Positions 34,401 to 41,697 of a DNA stretch of 46,110 nt are shown piece after piece. Position 1 is the first letter of the stretch. Each line of letters starts with the position of its first letter. The notes under the pieces are model-generated. The model was not told the origin of the DNA. It did no database searches and worked only from the letters and a program-made list of their open reading frames with translations. The stretch comes from Hyphomicrobiales bacterium. GTDB lineage: Bacteria; Pseudomonadota; Alphaproteobacteria; Rhizobiales; Rhizobiaceae. Where the stretch lies: positions 1 to 46,110 of the forward strand of contig UCCS01000116.1 of NCBI GenBank assembly GCA_900470965.1. The letters are read 5' to 3'. A program made the translations under genes and the position numbers.

Positions 34401-35238
34401 TCTTGGCGGCGCGGCGCGTCGTGCCGCCAGACTTGATGGCACCGGCAGCGCGGTCGCCGATTTTCAGGAAGCTCATAAGGCCGGAAGAGCGGCCGCCGCC
34501 GGAAAGCTTTTCGCCTTCACCGCGCAGCATCGAGAAGTTGGAGCCGGTGCCGGAGCCGTACTTGAACAGGCGCGCTTCACGCACCCAGAGGTCCATGATG
34601 CCGCCTTCGTTGACGAGGTCGTCTTCAACGGACTGGATGAAGCAGGCATGCGGCTGCGGATGCTCGTAGGCAGACTTGGACTTGGTGATCTTGCCGGTGA
34701 AGGGATCGACGTAGAAGTGGCCCTGTCCGGGACCATCGATGCCGTAGGCCCAGTGCAGGCCGGTGTTGAACCACTGCGGGGAGTTCGGGGCAACGCGCTG
34801 CGTGGCGAGCATATAGGCAAGCTCATCCTTGAACGCTGCTGCATCTTCCTCGGAAGAGAAATAGCCACCCTTCCAGCCCCAATAAGTCCAGGTGCCGGCG
34901 AGGCGATCGAAGACCTGACGCGCGTCGATTTCCGAGCCGGTCTGTTCGTCCTTCGGCAGGTCCTTCAGCGCGGCGTCGTCGGCAACGGAGCGCCACAGGA
35001 AGGAGGGGACACTGTTCTCCTCGACCTTCTTCAGGCGGGCAGGGACACCGGCCTTGCGGAAATATTTCTGCGCCAGAACGTCGGTGGCGACCTGGGAAAA
35101 CTGCGCGGGAACTTCAATGTTTTCGAGGCGGAAGACGATCGAGCCATCCGGGTTCTTGATCTCGCTCGTCGCTTTGCGGAATTCGATATCCGCATAGGCG
35201 CCCTGACCAGCCTTCGTAAACCGACGTTCGATGCGCAT
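31426..35238 (-). CDS. nrdJ: Adenosylcobalamin-dependent (class II) ribonucleotide reductase
   Basis: This 1270-residue enzyme makes deoxyribonucleotides using B12 rather than a diiron centre, so it works with or without oxygen. Recognisable parts are RVAPNSPQWFNTGLHWAYGI, LFKYGSGTGSNFS, the GGPIRGSNPCSEYMFLDDTACNLASLNL active-site region and SVIAPTGTIGLVMDCDTTG. A C-terminal extension ends in a cysteine-rich zinc-ribbon-like tail (CSECQNF, CEKCDTCGATSGCS). The ATG at 35238 has GAGGTT upstream; about 50 further codons that remain open lie within the promoter region. Two NrdR-type boxes sit 120-170 bases upstream. Confidence 0.97.
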   Translation of the reverse strand: MRIERRFTKAGQGAYADIEFRKATSEIKNPDGSIVFRLENIEVPAQFSQVATDVLAQKYFRKAGVPARLKKVEENSVPSFLWRSVADDAALKDLPKDEQTGSEIDARQVFDRLAGTWTYWGWKGGYFSSEEDAAAFKDELAYMLATQRVAPNSPQWFNTGLHWAYGIDGPGQGHFYVDPFTGKITKSKSAYEHPQPHACFIQSVEDDLVNEGGIMDLWVREARLFKYGSGTGSNFSMLRGEGEKLSGGGRSSGLMSFLKIGDRAAGAIKSGGTTRRAAKMVVVDIDHPDIEEYINWKVKEEQKVAALVTGSKVVAQHLKAIMKACVNCEGDNGDCFDPTRNPALKREIRAAKKDQVPENYVQRVIQFARQGYKDMEFKTYDTDWDSEAYLTVSGQNSNNSVSIKDNFLRAVEEDGNWSLTARKDGRVMKTLKARDLWETISYAAWASADPGIHFNTTMNDWHTSPAGGPIRGSNPCSEYMFLDDTACNLASLNLLQFKDKATKRINIGDYEHAVRLWTVVLEVSVMMAQFPSKRIAELSYEYRTLGLGYANIGGLLMSTGIPYDSAEGRAIAGSLTAIMTGVCYATSAEMAAELGPFPNFAPNREHMLRVIRNHRRAAHGENAGYEALSVNPVALIHSENPDQDLVAHAKAAWDKALELGEKHGYRNAQVSVIAPTGTIGLVMDCDTTGIEPDFALVKFKKLAGGGYFKIINRAVPDALRTLGYSESQIAEIEAYAVGHGNLNQAPAINPSTLKAKGFTDEKVEAVNAALKSAFDIKFVFNQWTLGADFLKTTLKVSDEQLSDMSFSLLDHIGFSKKDIEAANIHVCGAMTLEGAPFLKNEHLPVFDCANPCGKIGKRYLSVESHIRMMAAAQPFISGAISKTINMPNEATVEDCKNAYMLSWKLGLKANALYRDGSKLSQPLNASLIEDESDEDALEDLIQQPAAAQAVTVTEKIIERVIERVSREREKLPNRRQGYTQKAAVGGHKVYLRTGEFGDGRIGEIFIDMHKEGAAFRAMMNNFAIAISLGLQYGVPLEEYVEAFTFTKFEPAGIVIGNDAIKNATSILDYVFRELAVSYLGRHDLAHVDTSDFSNTALGKGIQEGKTNLLSTGWTRGYKPTLVPGTGGERQAGEPKGAATAAPARASSIGSVTSFAGAAARKLEPTVAISTSEIVAFKRDYEERAKELTEEIAEEVIEETGTEATALFSDKAAADAASAKTEAKKMEAERRARSIMQGYTGNMCSECQNFTMVRNGTCEKCDTCGATSGCS

Positions 35239-35357
35239 GTTCTTAACCTCTTGTTGGCACCCGAAAGGGCGCAAAATTCCCGTCCGGCTACGCGTTGTCC
35301 CTTCGCGCGGCCAGTGCTCGTTCCGTCTTGTGACAGGATTGTCATCCGGAGATGATT

Positions 35358-35404
35358 TTCCTGTATCTTGTGGTGAGGCTGGCTGCAAACACTAAATATA
35401 GTGT
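35358..35404. promoter_or_regulatory. Tandem NrdR-type boxes upstream of nrdJ
   Basis: The box at 35389-35404, ACACTAAATATAGTGT, is a near-perfect match to the NrdR consensus palindrome. A weaker box, TTCCTGTATCTTGTGG, is at 35358-35373. Their start positions are 31 bp apart, the helical-phase spacing usual for paired NrdR sites. NrdR represses ribonucleotide reductase genes when dATP is high, so the site fits nrdJ control. The nrdR gene is not in the window. Confidence 0.85.
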
Positions 35405-35823
35405 TAACAGCTTATTTTTACCAGTCCCCGATGTCGCTTTTTGAGGCCGGGAATAAGGCGCAGAAATGCCTTCGGATGTCACCGCTCTTGGCGGTCCAAC
35501 ACCCTGATTCTGCGTTCAATTTTCCTTGGAAGAACCGGTCTCGTTACCTCCGGTTCAGTCGCCGCCGCAACATCTGAAACATTAAGTTTGAAACCGCTGA
35601 TTCCGTCAAGGGGTGGAACGTAACCGATTGCTAACCACAACATCTTGTGGATGGCCTTGTGAAGACTGGGGAAAGTCTGGGGAAGCCTGAAAATACAAGG
35701 GCTTGCGCCGCTACGCGGGCAAGGGAAAGGCCGGAATGTTAAAAAAATCGGCTGCGGCAAAAGTTAGGATGGCTTTTACGACGCAAATGCGCATGCCGAT
35801 TCGTTGAAGGAAATCAGCACTTT
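35405..35823. other. Gene-free region upstream of nrdJ
   Basis: This 419-base stretch is flanked by nrdJ control sites and the end of the hypothetical secreted protein gene. It contains a perfect dyad CCACAA-CATC-TTGTGG at 35635-35650 that partly resembles an NrdR box but has no visible partner at the right distance. No coding frame with good character and no cobalamin riboswitch B12-box were seen. Confidence 0.45.
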
Positions 35824-36414
35824 CTAGAGGGCGTCGATGGCAATCGTGACGGTCGCCGTGCCGATCGGCTTGCCCATCTCGTCGGTGATCACGAAGCTTG
35901 CCTGAGTCTCCAGAAGCTGGGTCGACTCGTCGCGCTCGGCCCGGCTGATATAGATCTCCTGCGAACCGCGGGCGAAGGTTTGGAGAAACTTGTCCTCATC
36001 GCCCTGCCAGTAATCCGTCGTGATGGTGCTCTGGCCGACATTCAGCCCGTGACAGTCGGTGACGAAGAATTCGAGGATCGTTCCCTGCGAATCATCCTGT
36101 TTCGATTTGAGATAATGCGAGACGGATTTCTCCATCAGCGCCTTGACCATCTGGAAATCGCCCTGGGCGACCTCCGCCTGGTAGGTTTCGTCCAGCACCC
36201 GCATGTCCATCTCGCTGACATCGCCGAATTTGGCGTTCTGCTCCTCGATTGCCTTTACGACGACCGGAGCCTCGACCGTCGGCCGGACGAGCGTTTCCAC
36301 ATATTCACGCACGACGCCGATATAGGCCGGCTCGGCGCCCGCAGGCGTATAAGGAAACAGGCAGCCGATCAGCCCGAAGGCCGCTGCCGTTCGAATCTTG
36401 CCCCAGCATGCCAT
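35824..36414 (-). CDS. Secreted hypothetical protein with PDC/Cache-like sensor fold
   Basis: The gene encodes 196 residues with a signal peptide (MACWGKIRTAAAFGLIGCLF, cleavage likely after PAGA). The mature part has a long helix-rich start and the segment FVTDCHGLNVGQSTITTDYW followed by QGDEDKFLQTF, then FVITDEMGKPIGTATVTIAI. Similar patterns occur in stand-alone periplasmic PDC/Cache-like proteins. No enzymatic residues are apparent. It stands alone, upstream of nrdJ on the same strand, and its role is unknown. Confidence 0.6.
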   Translation of the reverse strand: MACWGKIRTAAAFGLIGCLFPYTPAGAEPAYIGVVREYVETLVRPTVEAPVVVKAIEEQNAKFGDVSEMDMRVLDETYQAEVAQGDFQMVKALMEKSVSHYLKSKQDDSQGTILEFFVTDCHGLNVGQSTITTDYWQGDEDKFLQTFARGSQEIYISRAERDESTQLLETQASFVITDEMGKPIGTATVTIAIDAL

Positions 36415-36450
36415 TGCGCTTCCCCAACCGCATTCAGCCCCACTTTACAT

Positions 36451-36467
36451 CCGGTCTTTACGACCGG
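36451..36467. repeat. Hairpin CCGGTC-N5-GACCGG
   Basis: A perfect 6-bp dyad lies about 37 bases upstream of the secreted-protein gene. It may be part of its promoter region. It is near the direct repeats GACGTTA at about 36477 and 36502. Confidence 0.25.
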
Positions 36468-36597
36468 TAGTTGCCTGACGTTATGCTAATAAAATAAAAC
36501 GGACGTTACCGAGCAGGGGCTGGAATCCGCTATCGGGGAGACAAATATTGGCACAATTTTCGGTCGTAAAACCGGAGGTTGCTCGCGTCGGCAGCTA

Positions 36598-37095
36598 TTA
36601 GCCGCGAGCACCCTTGGCGATCGGCTCCTGGTAGGTGAAGCCCATATCCCAGGGGAAGTAGATCCAGGTGTCCTGGCTGACTTCGGTGATAAAGGTGTCG
36701 ACCGTCGGCACGCCCTTGGGTTTGGCGTAGACGCAGGCAAAATGCGCATTCGGCAGCATGCCGCGCACTTGGGCGGCTGTCTTGCCGGTATCGGTAAGAT
36801 CATCGACGACGAGTACGCCTTCACCGCCGTTTTCCATCAGTTCAGGCGCGATGCCCTTGAGCAGCACCATGTCGCCCTGGTTGACGTAGTCATGATAGGA
36901 CGCGACGCAAACCGTCTCGATGAGGCGGATGTTCAGCTCGCGCGAAATGATCGCCGCCGGAACGAGGCCGCCACGGGTGATGCAGACGATCGCCTTGAAC
37001 TCCTGGCCGAGGCCGGCGAGCCGCCAGGCAAGCGCACGCGCATCGCGGTGGAACTGATCCCAGGAAACGGGGAAAGCTTTATCGGGAAGGGACAT
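36598..37095 (-). CDS. gpt: Xanthine(-guanine) phosphoribosyltransferase
   Basis: This 165-residue purine salvage enzyme converts xanthine or guanine with PRPP into the nucleotide. The PRPP loop VLVVDDLTDTGKT is at about residues 93-105, and the N-terminal CITRGGLVPAAIISREL and the C-terminal DTWIYFPWDMGF are typical of the XGPRT family, which is about 150-170 residues. The ATG at 37095 has GGAG upstream and matches MSLPDKAFPVSWDQFHRDAR. It is probably monocistronic. Confidence 0.93.
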   Translation of the reverse strand: MSLPDKAFPVSWDQFHRDARALAWRLAGLGQEFKAIVCITRGGLVPAAIISRELNIRLIETVCVASYHDYVNQGDMVLLKGIAPELMENGGEGVLVVDDLTDTGKTAAQVRGMLPNAHFACVYAKPKGVPTVDTFITEVSQDTWIYFPWDMGFTYQEPIAKGARG

Positions 37096-37170
37096 CGGGC
37101 TGCTCCGCGGCATGAAGAAACGACACGCCGTTTGCCGGCGACCGAGTGAACATCGGCTGGCAAAACGCAA

Positions 37171-37194
37171 ATCGCGCAGCCGGAACTGCGCGAT
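37171..37194 (-). terminator. Hairpin downstream of the universal stress protein gene
   Basis: ATCGCGCAG pairs perfectly with CTGCGCGAT across a 6-nt loop, about 70 bases after the minus-strand USP stop. The following TTTGCGTTTTG is only moderately T-rich, so termination is likely but not certain. Confidence 0.45.
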
Positions 37195-37263
37195 GGATGC
37201 CGAAGCCTGATATCATCGGTCGCCGCAATTAGCGGGATTTGGAGGCAAAAGGCAAGAGCGGCC

Positions 37264-38106
37264 TTAACGCGAGAGCAATGTCAGCGCCGTCATGGAATGC
37301 AAAAGCGTCCTTGTCGTACCGCCGAAGATCGCCTGCCAGAGCCAGGAATGCGTGTAGGCGCCCATGACCAGAAGGTCGATGCTGTCGTCCGAAAGCCGGT
37401 TCTCGATGACATGCGAGGTGTTCTTGTCGCCGCTTGCGGCGGTGGCAAGCGTCACATTCACGCCGTGGCGGGCAAGCGTTGCGGCGATCTCGGCGCCGGC
37501 CATCGTCGCCGATTGTGTCGCTGTCTCGGCCGGATCGACGGAGAAGATTTCCACGGCTTCGGCAGCCTTCAGGATCGGCAGGGCATCGAAGGTGGCGCGC
37601 GTCGCTTCCTTCGAGCCATTCCAGGCAATCAGCACGCGCTTGATCGGCTTCGGCTGGCGGATGATGTAAGGGATCATCAGTACCGGGCGTCCGCTTTCGA
37701 ACAGGAATTCGTCGACATTCACGTGGCTGTCGGAGGGTCTTGCGGGATCGGCCTGCGAGGCGATCAGCAGGTCGGCACTGCGCGCGCTTTCGATCAGCGA
37801 TCCCGAGCCATATCCCGTCGACGTCGCAAAGGCGCGCCATTCGAAGGAAACACCGGTAGCCTCCGCACGGGCGCGGAATATCCGCTCGACCGCGATAGTC
37901 TCTGAATGGGCCATGTCCTGAAGCGCCTGCACGGCGACGGGATCGGGAATTTCCATCGGCGCGACCAGCGGCACGGCGGCAATCGTTTCGGCATGCAGGC
38001 CGATCACATGGGCGCCGCTTTCAGCGGCAATGGCAAAGGCGAAATCGGCGACGGCGCCGCTATTGTCTGCTGTATCCAGAATGGCAAGAATGGTTTTATA
38101 AGACAT
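37264..38106 (-). CDS. Universal stress protein, tandem UspA domains
   Basis: This 280-residue cytoplasmic protein has two UspA folds. The first (about 1-140) starts MSYKTILAILDTADNSGAVADFA and ends with the DLLIASQADP region. The second (about 155-280) starts IKRVLIAWNGSKEATRATFDA and ends DLLVMGAYTHSWLWQAIFGG followed by TTRTLL, a well-kept Usp nucleotide-binding loop. The first domain is less complete in that loop. AAAGGAG precedes the ATG at 38106. It is likely stress-induced by analogy, not shown by sequence. Confidence 0.93.
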   Translation of the reverse strand: MSYKTILAILDTADNSGAVADFAFAIAAESGAHVIGLHAETIAAVPLVAPMEIPDPVAVQALQDMAHSETIAVERIFRARAEATGVSFEWRAFATSTGYGSGSLIESARSADLLIASQADPARPSDSHVNVDEFLFESGRPVLMIPYIIRQPKPIKRVLIAWNGSKEATRATFDALPILKAAEAVEIFSVDPAETATQSATMAGAEIAATLARHGVNVTLATAASGDKNTSHVIENRLSDDSIDLLVMGAYTHSWLWQAIFGGTTRTLLHSMTALTLLSR

Positions 38107-38205
38107 ATCAATTCTCCTTTGCGGCTGAAATGATGGTCCGCGAGGAAGGGAATGCGCCGGAATGCGCTGCGGTTCCTTGACCATGATCAAGACCGCACAC
38201 AGTCC

Positions 38206-38982
38206 TCACGCGTTCGCCGAATGGTTTTCGGCAATGTCCTTCCTGCGTCTGATATCCTCGATCATGGCCCGCACGTCTGCACCTGCAGCCTCGATCACAT
38301 CCTGCGAACGGCCGCGCACCACGATCTCCGTTGAAAATTTCTGCCCCACGTAACGCGGATAGGAGCCGATGCTGGTTTCCGGATGCGCCTTCTGGATCGC
38401 GGCCAGCGGTGTGCCGATCTCGCCTTCGCCATAGGGGCAGGCGATAGCGAGCGAGAGGACAGGCGTGCCCGTCTTCAGCGTGGGCAACACATTGTCGACC
38501 ATGGCTTGGAAGACCTGCGGGACGCCCGCCATGACATAGACATTGCCGATGATGAAGCCGGGAGCGGTCGATACCGGATTGGCGATATGGGCAGCACCAC
38601 GCGGCATCCGGGCCATTCGCTGGCGGGCCTCGGTGAATTCCATCTCCCGGCGCTTGTACATCTCGGCAAGCAGCTCCATCGCCGCCGCATCATGCTCGCA
38701 GGGAACGCCAAAGGCCTTCGAGACAGCATCCGCGGTGATATCGTCATGCGTCGGCCCGATGCCGCCCGACGTGAAGACATAGTCGTATTTGCCGCGAAGT
38801 GCGTTCAGCGCCTCGACGATCGCATCCTCCTCGTCGGCGACGATGCGAACCTCCTTCAAGTCGATGCCCGAAATAGTCAGCATATCGGCGAGATGGCCGA
38901 TATTCTTGTCCTTGGTGCGGCCGGAAAGAAGCTCGTCGCCGATGGCTAGCATGGCGGCGGTAACGACAGTCTCATTGCTCAT
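38206..38982 (-). CDS. CinA-type MoCF-domain (molybdopterin-binding) protein
   Basis: This 258-residue protein has the MoaB/Mog-like fold as in the N-terminal half of CinA: AAMLAIGDELLSGRTKDKN, YDYVFTSGGIGPTHDDITADA and VYVMAGVPQVFQAMVDNVLP. The C-terminal CinA deamidase domain is absent, so this is the short rhizobial form, often labelled competence/damage-inducible protein A or molybdopterin-binding protein. Its reaction is not established. The ATG at 38982 matches the conserved start; the Shine-Dalgarno sequence is weak. Confidence 0.9.
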   Translation of the reverse strand: MSNETVVTAAMLAIGDELLSGRTKDKNIGHLADMLTISGIDLKEVRIVADEEDAIVEALNALRGKYDYVFTSGGIGPTHDDITADAVSKAFGVPCEHDAAAMELLAEMYKRREMEFTEARQRMARMPRGAAHIANPVSTAPGFIIGNVYVMAGVPQVFQAMVDNVLPTLKTGTPVLSLAIACPYGEGEIGTPLAAIQKAHPETSIGSYPRYVGQKFSTEIVVRGRSQDVIEAAGADVRAMIEDIRRRKDIAENHSANA

Positions 38983-39204
38983 GGGGATATTTCCGTGGTG
39001 TGAAGCTTGAAAATAGGTAGCGCCGTTTGGCCAGTTTGCAAACGGCAAAGCGAAGCGGCTCAAGGGTCGAAACCGAAACCTCAAGTGAAATTTCGTCTAC
39101 AGGCGGTGAACAGTGAGTTCTTGCGCGCAGGGCTATATTGAACCGGAAGCGCTGGTAGAACGGTCGCGGTTACGAATTTCAATCAATCCTTGATGGAGAT
39201 AACA

Positions 39205-39801
39205 ATGGCGAAGATTCTCGTCCTCTACTACTCGGCTTATGGCCACATCGAAACCATGGCTTATGCCGTGGCGGAAGGTGCGAAGTCCGCCGGCGCTGAT
39301 GTCGTCGTCAAGCGCGTTCCGGAACTGGTTTCCGAAGAAGTCGCCAAGGCTTCCTACTACAAGCTCGATCAGGCAGCGCCGATCGCCACCGTCGATGAAC
39401 TGGCTGACTACGACGCGATCATCGTCGGCTCCGGCACGCGTTTCGGCACGGTCACTTCGCAGATGCGCAATTTCTGGGACCAGACCGGTAGCCTGTGGTT
39501 CACCGGCAAGCTCGTCGGCAAGCTCGGCTCAATGTTCACCTCGTCCGCTACGCAGCATGGCGGCCAGGAATCGACGATCCTCGGCTTCGTCCCGACCTTC
39601 CTGCATCACGGCATGGCCTATGTCGGCCTTCCCTATGCCTTCCAGGGTCAGATGGGCACGGAAGAAGTCAAGGGCGGCTCGCCCTACGGCGCATCCACCA
39701 TCACCAATGGCGACGGCTCCCGCCAGCCTTCGGCAATCGAACTCGAAGCTGCCAAGTATCAGGGCGCGCACGTCGCCAAGATCGCTGCAAAACTCGCCTG
39801 A
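39205..39801 (+). CDS. wrbA: NAD(P)H:quinone oxidoreductase, WrbA type
   Basis: This 198-residue FMN-dependent flavodoxin-like enzyme carries out two-electron quinone reduction and protects against redox cycling. It begins AKILVLYYSAYGHIETMAYAVAEGA, with the FMN phosphate loop. The segments GSGTRFGTVTSQMRNFWDQTG, SSATQHGGQESTIL and HHGMAYVGLPYAFQGQM are diagnostic of WrbA. The ATG at 39205 is favoured over one five codons upstream because TGGAGAT spaces well. It is monocistronic with its own terminator. Confidence 0.96.
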   Translation: MAKILVLYYSAYGHIETMAYAVAEGAKSAGADVVVKRVPELVSEEVAKASYYKLDQAAPIATVDELADYDAIIVGSGTRFGTVTSQMRNFWDQTGSLWFTGKLVGKLGSMFTSSATQHGGQESTILGFVPTFLHHGMAYVGLPYAFQGQMGTEEVKGGSPYGASTITNGDGSRQPSAIELEAAKYQGAHVAKIAAKLA

Positions 39802-39825
39802 GTTCAGTCTAGAACTTTCTACAAG

Positions 39826-39857
39826 ACGGCGGTCCTTTTGGGCCGCCGTTTTATTTT
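39826..39857 (+). terminator. Rho-independent terminator of wrbA
   Basis: ACGGCGGTCC pairs with GGGCCGCCGT (one wobble) across a short T-rich loop, then TTTATTTT follows. It is about 25 bases after the wrbA stop. Confidence 0.9.
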
Positions 39858-39952
39858 GGGACAGTGTTTACCAGACAGGTTTTTCCGCCACCCACAGAGC
39901 CGCGCAAACATTTTCTTGACGAATCCGCCTAAGTCGTTGATCTGGACGGCGC

Positions 39953-40038
39953 GCGAGCGTGGCGAAACTGGTAGACGCAAGAGACTTAAAATCTCTCGGC
40001 CTTAGGCTATACGGGTTCGATCCCCGTCGCTCGCACCA
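39953..40038 (+). tRNA. tRNA-Leu (anticodon UAA)
   Basis: An 86-nt class II tRNA. Acceptor arms GCGAGCG and CGCTCGC pair fully, with encoded CCA at the end. The anticodon stem AGAGA/TCTCT holds the loop CTTAAAA with anticodon TAA, reading UUA. A long variable arm follows (CGGCCTTAGGCTATACG), and the T-arm has GGTTCGATCC. No integrase or flanking repeat of the tRNA end was found, so there is no sign of an integrated island at this site. Confidence 0.97.
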
Positions 40039-40171
40039 TCTTCATAAACGTGTTCGAATGTGCTTGTATAGTGTGGATAAACCATAGGCAGCGCTTGTCT
40101 ATGGCGTCAGTGCTGCAAAAAATATAGGCACTGTGCGGTTGAGTAAGTGTTGTCTTAGTGGGAGTAAGACG

Positions 40172-40303
40172 ATGGTTTACGACTGGGATGGAGCAAAAAC
40201 GCGGCGCGTCAGGCTCTTCAAGATGAGTGCCTTTCTACTATTGGGAACGGCGGTGGCAGCAGTGCCGCTATTCTTCTGGGCTTTGCAGTTGCGCGGACTC
40301 TAG
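40172..40303 (+). CDS. Small 43-residue single-pass membrane peptide
   Basis: ATG with GGGAG upstream opens a 43-codon gene: an N-terminal charged part (MVYDWDGAKTRRVRLFK) and one hydrophobic helix (MSAFLLLGTAVAAVPLFFWA), ending LQLRGL. The stop overlaps that of the convergent alkyltransferase gene by three bases. The family is not recognised. Its last 61 bases reappear in altered form at 44805-44865, which supports the sequence having been a real gene that was duplicated. Confidence 0.6.
   Translation: MVYDWDGAKTRRVRLFKMSAFLLLGTAVAAVPLFFWALQLRGL
40243..40303 (+). repeat. Left copy of a 61-bp duplicated sequence
   Basis: This is the 3' end of the 43-codon gene. By eye it matches 44805-44865 at about 50 of 61 positions, with the first 27 bases identical. 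The two copies are in the same orientation and bracket the alkylation repair genes. Confidence 0.75.
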
Positions 40304-40818
40304 ACAGCTTTGAGGGTCCCGAGCCGGTGCTCGCGTGCCAGCAGGTCGCGCTTCCGCTTAAAGCCCCAGCGGTAGCCGGAGATCGAGCCGTCCTTCTTGA
40401 TGACGCGGTGGCACGGAACGAGGACGGCTATGGGATTTGAAGCGATTGCTTCGGTCACGTCTCGGGCATCGCGCGTGCCCAAATTGGCCGCCAGCGCGCC
40501 ATAATTCGTCGTTTCGCCCATGGGTATGGCGCCCAGCATCGACCAGACCTTCGTCTGGTACGGAGTTCCGCGCAGATCGAGCGGAATATTAGGATCAAAG
40601 CCAGGGTCCTCGATTGCCTGCTCCACCTTCACAAGGACGTCGCCGAGATCCGTCTGGCCGTCAATGACCTCGTCTTCCGAGAAGCGTAAGCGCAAGGCGT
40701 CCTCCATTGCGGAGCGCTGCGAACTGAATTCCAAGGCTACGATTCCCTTTTCGGACATGGCAACAATGAAGTCGCCGAGGGAGCTGATCCCCCATGCAAA
40801 GCGGATGACTTCGGGCAT
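40300..40818 (-). CDS. O6-alkylguanine-DNA alkyltransferase-like protein (first copy)
   Basis: This 172-residue protein is a suicide DNA repair methyltransferase. The active-site motif IAVLVPCHRVIKKDGSISGYRWG holds Cys136, and the N-terminal part has LDLRGTPYQTKVWSMLGAIPMGETTNYG, the helix-turn-helix region that inserts into the minor groove. It would remove O6-alkyl groups from guanine. AGGAGG precedes the ATG. An Ada-type box with a -10-like element lies just upstream. It is one of three such domains in 3.6 kb and the most divergent of them. Confidence 0.92.
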   Translation of the reverse strand: MPEVIRFAWGISSLGDFIVAMSEKGIVALEFSSQRSAMEDALRLRFSEDEVIDGQTDLGDVLVKVEQAIEDPGFDPNIPLDLRGTPYQTKVWSMLGAIPMGETTNYGALAANLGTRDARDVTEAIASNPIAVLVPCHRVIKKDGSISGYRWGFKRKRDLLAREHRLGTLKAV

Positions 40819-40848
40819 TTTTGCCTCCTGTGGAACTGTTTGTATCGA

Positions 40849-40854
40849 AGAATA
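40849..40854 (-). promoter_or_regulatory. -10-like element of the first alkyltransferase gene
   Basis: TATTCT on the minus strand stands exactly 30 nt downstream of the GCAAG of Ada box 1. Equivalent hexamers follow two other Ada boxes at the same distance. Confidence 0.5.
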
Positions 40855-40874
40855 GAGGTTTGCTGCGGTGCAGC

Positions 40875-40900
40875 CGATCCGGATCTTGCTTTCAAATCGG
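40875..40900 (-). promoter_or_regulatory. Ada-type box 1 (upstream of first alkyltransferase gene)
   Basis: On the minus strand it reads CCGATTTGAAAGCAAGATCC. The GAT, then six bases, then GCAA matches the A-box AAT / B-box GCAA site known for E. coli Ada. The site is about 60 bases upstream of the ATG. Confidence 0.75.
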
Positions 40901-40947
40901 AAAAGGCACGATGCCGCCTGATGGCTCCGGAGGCATCCGTCGTGTCC

Positions 40948-41697
40948 TTACCGCGCGTCGTGGAAAATGATCCCGACGGTGTGGCGCATGCCGGTGCGGA
41001 TACGGCTCACGCCATGACGCAGGTTCACGCGGTAGTTCCCCTTCGAACCCTGTACCGGCCGGTTATGAACGGCGAAGGCAACGGCATCGCCGCGGCGAAG
41101 AGGGACCACCTCGACGCGGCTTTGCATGCGCGGCCGCTGTTCGGTCAGCACGAACTCGCCACCGGTGAAGTCCTCGCCGGGCTCGGACAGGAGAATCGCA
41201 ACCTGGATCGGGAACGCGAGATCGCCGTAGAGATCCTGGTGAAGGCAATTGAAGTCGCCTGGAACATATTGCAGCAGAAGCGGCGTCGGACGCGTCTGGC
41301 CGGCATTGTGGCACTGTTCGAGAAAGGACGGATGCGCAGCGGGATAGCGTTCATCGATCCCCATGCGAGCGTTCCATTGGTTGGCGACGCCAGCGAGATG
41401 CGGATAGAGCGCCGTCCGTAAGCCGCCGAGCAGGCCCGGCAGCGGATACTTGAAGTAACGGTATTCACCCTTTCCGAAACCATGCCGAGCCATGTGGATG
41501 TGCCTGCGGAAGTGGCCTTCGTCCGGATAGAGCATCGCGATGCCGCGGCACTCATCCGGCGAGAGGAGGTTTGGCAGGACGGCGCAACCATAATTGTCGA
41601 GTTCGCCTGCGAGCGACCGCCAGTCGTAGCTGGCTACGCGTGCCTCCGCGGACATGTCCGCAGAGGTCGGAGAGATAGCCGGGGAATGGAGGCTCAT
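40948..41697 (-). CDS. Fe(II)/2-oxoglutarate oxygenase of the nucleic-acid family (PF09859-like)
   Basis: This 249-residue protein has the facial triad HxD (His153, Asp155 in NCLHQDLYGD) and a distal His228 in RHGVSRIRTG, followed by GIIFHDAR. The pattern NLRHGVSRI near the C-terminus matches the Oxygenase-NA family, described as acting on damaged DNA. Oxidative demethylation of alkylated DNA is inferred from the family and from the neighbours. Its ATG overlaps the stop of the second alkyltransferase gene by four bases (ATGA), so the two are translationally coupled. Confidence 0.85.
   Translation of the reverse strand: MSLHSPAISPTSADMSAEARVASYDWRSLAGELDNYGCAVLPNLLSPDECRGIAMLYPDEGHFRRHIHMARHGFGKGEYRYFKYPLPGLLGGLRTALYPHLAGVANQWNARMGIDERYPAAHPSFLEQCHNAGQTRPTPLLLQYVPGDFNCLHQDLYGDLAFPIQVAILLSEPGEDFTGGEFVLTEQRPRMQSRVEVVPLRRGDAVAFAVHNRPVQGSKGNYRVNLRHGVSRIRTGMRHTVGIIFHDAR

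Noticed and set aside
31981..35355. Two very long plus-strand frames (512 and 550 codons) opposite nrdJ
   Set aside because: They lie antisense to a certain nrdJ, read as unstructured mixtures of V, D, R and G typical of antisense GC-rich frames, and have no homologous look.
35239..35823. Cobalamin riboswitch upstream of nrdJ
   Set aside because: B12-dependent enzymes can have one, but I could not find a B12-box-like motif on the minus strand here; the NrdR boxes explain control better.
39953..40303. tRNA-Leu as an attachment site for the repair island
   Set aside because: No integrase gene and no repeat of the tRNA 3' end were seen downstream; the duplicated 61-bp sequence is not part of the tRNA.
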